A stretch of 30,000 bases of DNA, taken from Chrysomallon squamiferum. Its lineage: Eukaryota; Mollusca; Gastropoda; Neomphalida; Peltospiridae. A program made the position numbers and the translations under genes. Under the pieces are notes generated by a model. It saw only the letters and a program-made list of their open reading frames with translations. It ran no database searches and was not told the origin of the DNA. This document shows, piece after piece, positions 29,891-30,000 of the stretch. Where the stretch lies: positions 7,691,818 to 7,721,817 of the forward strand of contig CM022668.1 of assembly GCA_012295275.1 (NCBI GenBank), in the 5' to 3' direction. Every line of letters starts with the position of its first letter. The first letter of the stretch is position 1.

Positions 29891-30000
29891 TTGTGTGTTT
29901 ATTTGTGTCTGTGTATATGTGTGGGTGTATGTATGTATGTATGTATTTATGCCTGTATGTATGTATATGCATGTATGCATGTGTGTGTGTGTATATGTAT
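29891..30000. repeat. TG/TATG microsatellite, cut by window edge
   Basis: GTGT and GTAT/GCAT tetranucleotide runs that probably continue beyond the window. Confidence 0.92.

Overview
This window looks like AT-rich, repeat-dense, largely non-coding DNA from an animal nuclear genome. The reasons are spliceosomal splice signals, tRNA-derived SINE-like sequences, very long CT, CA, TATG and AAT microsatellites, and no prokaryotic operon structure. The abundance of long CT runs and minisatellites would fit a marine invertebrate, perhaps a mollusc, but I cannot fix the taxon from sequence alone. I see no rRNA gene, intact tRNA gene, CRISPR array or complete protein gene.

The best-supported coding sequence is one short GC-rich exon on the minus strand (2926-3091). 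It has a good start-codon context, 55 codons and a consensus 5' splice site. The intron that follows it, toward position 1, starts inside the last copy of a large diverged satellite of about 40 bp (about 330-2920), which forms 80-bp and 77-bp higher-order blocks. Two weaker coding candidates are 21520-21689 (plus strand, acceptor to stop) and a GC-rich island at about 10080-10260.

Layout. 1-2920: CT run, then the intronic satellite. 2926-3130: exon. 3131-6119: AT-rich sequence with a relatively CpG-rich patch (4130-4580) and ATT runs. 6120-7290: two decayed tandem repeats. 7291-10080: microsatellites plus 35-bp and 82-bp repeats. 10479-11279: GA run and a large foldback (inverted-repeat) element. 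12269-12662: a second foldback element. 12840-16600: many short-period arrays, including two adjoining 27-bp families, and one copy of a dispersed element with a poly(A)-like tail. 16600-19430: dispersed and tandem repeats, a SINE head, and tetranucleotide tracts that grade into the next array. 19431-21316: a 36-unit minisatellite with 57-, 51- and 50-bp unit classes. 21317-23350: a unique island with a candidate exon, then more repeats. 24263-25074: 21 copies of a 39-bp repeat that happens to be open in frame. 25100-28130: A-rich and CA/TATG-rich low-complexity DNA. 28285-29180: a degenerate tandem array of tRNA-derived SINE-like units.

The genes do not work together in any visible way. The main biology here is repeat biology: how satellites start, lengthen and form higher-order units, and in one case meet a splice site. 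Boundaries of diverged arrays were read by eye and are approximate.
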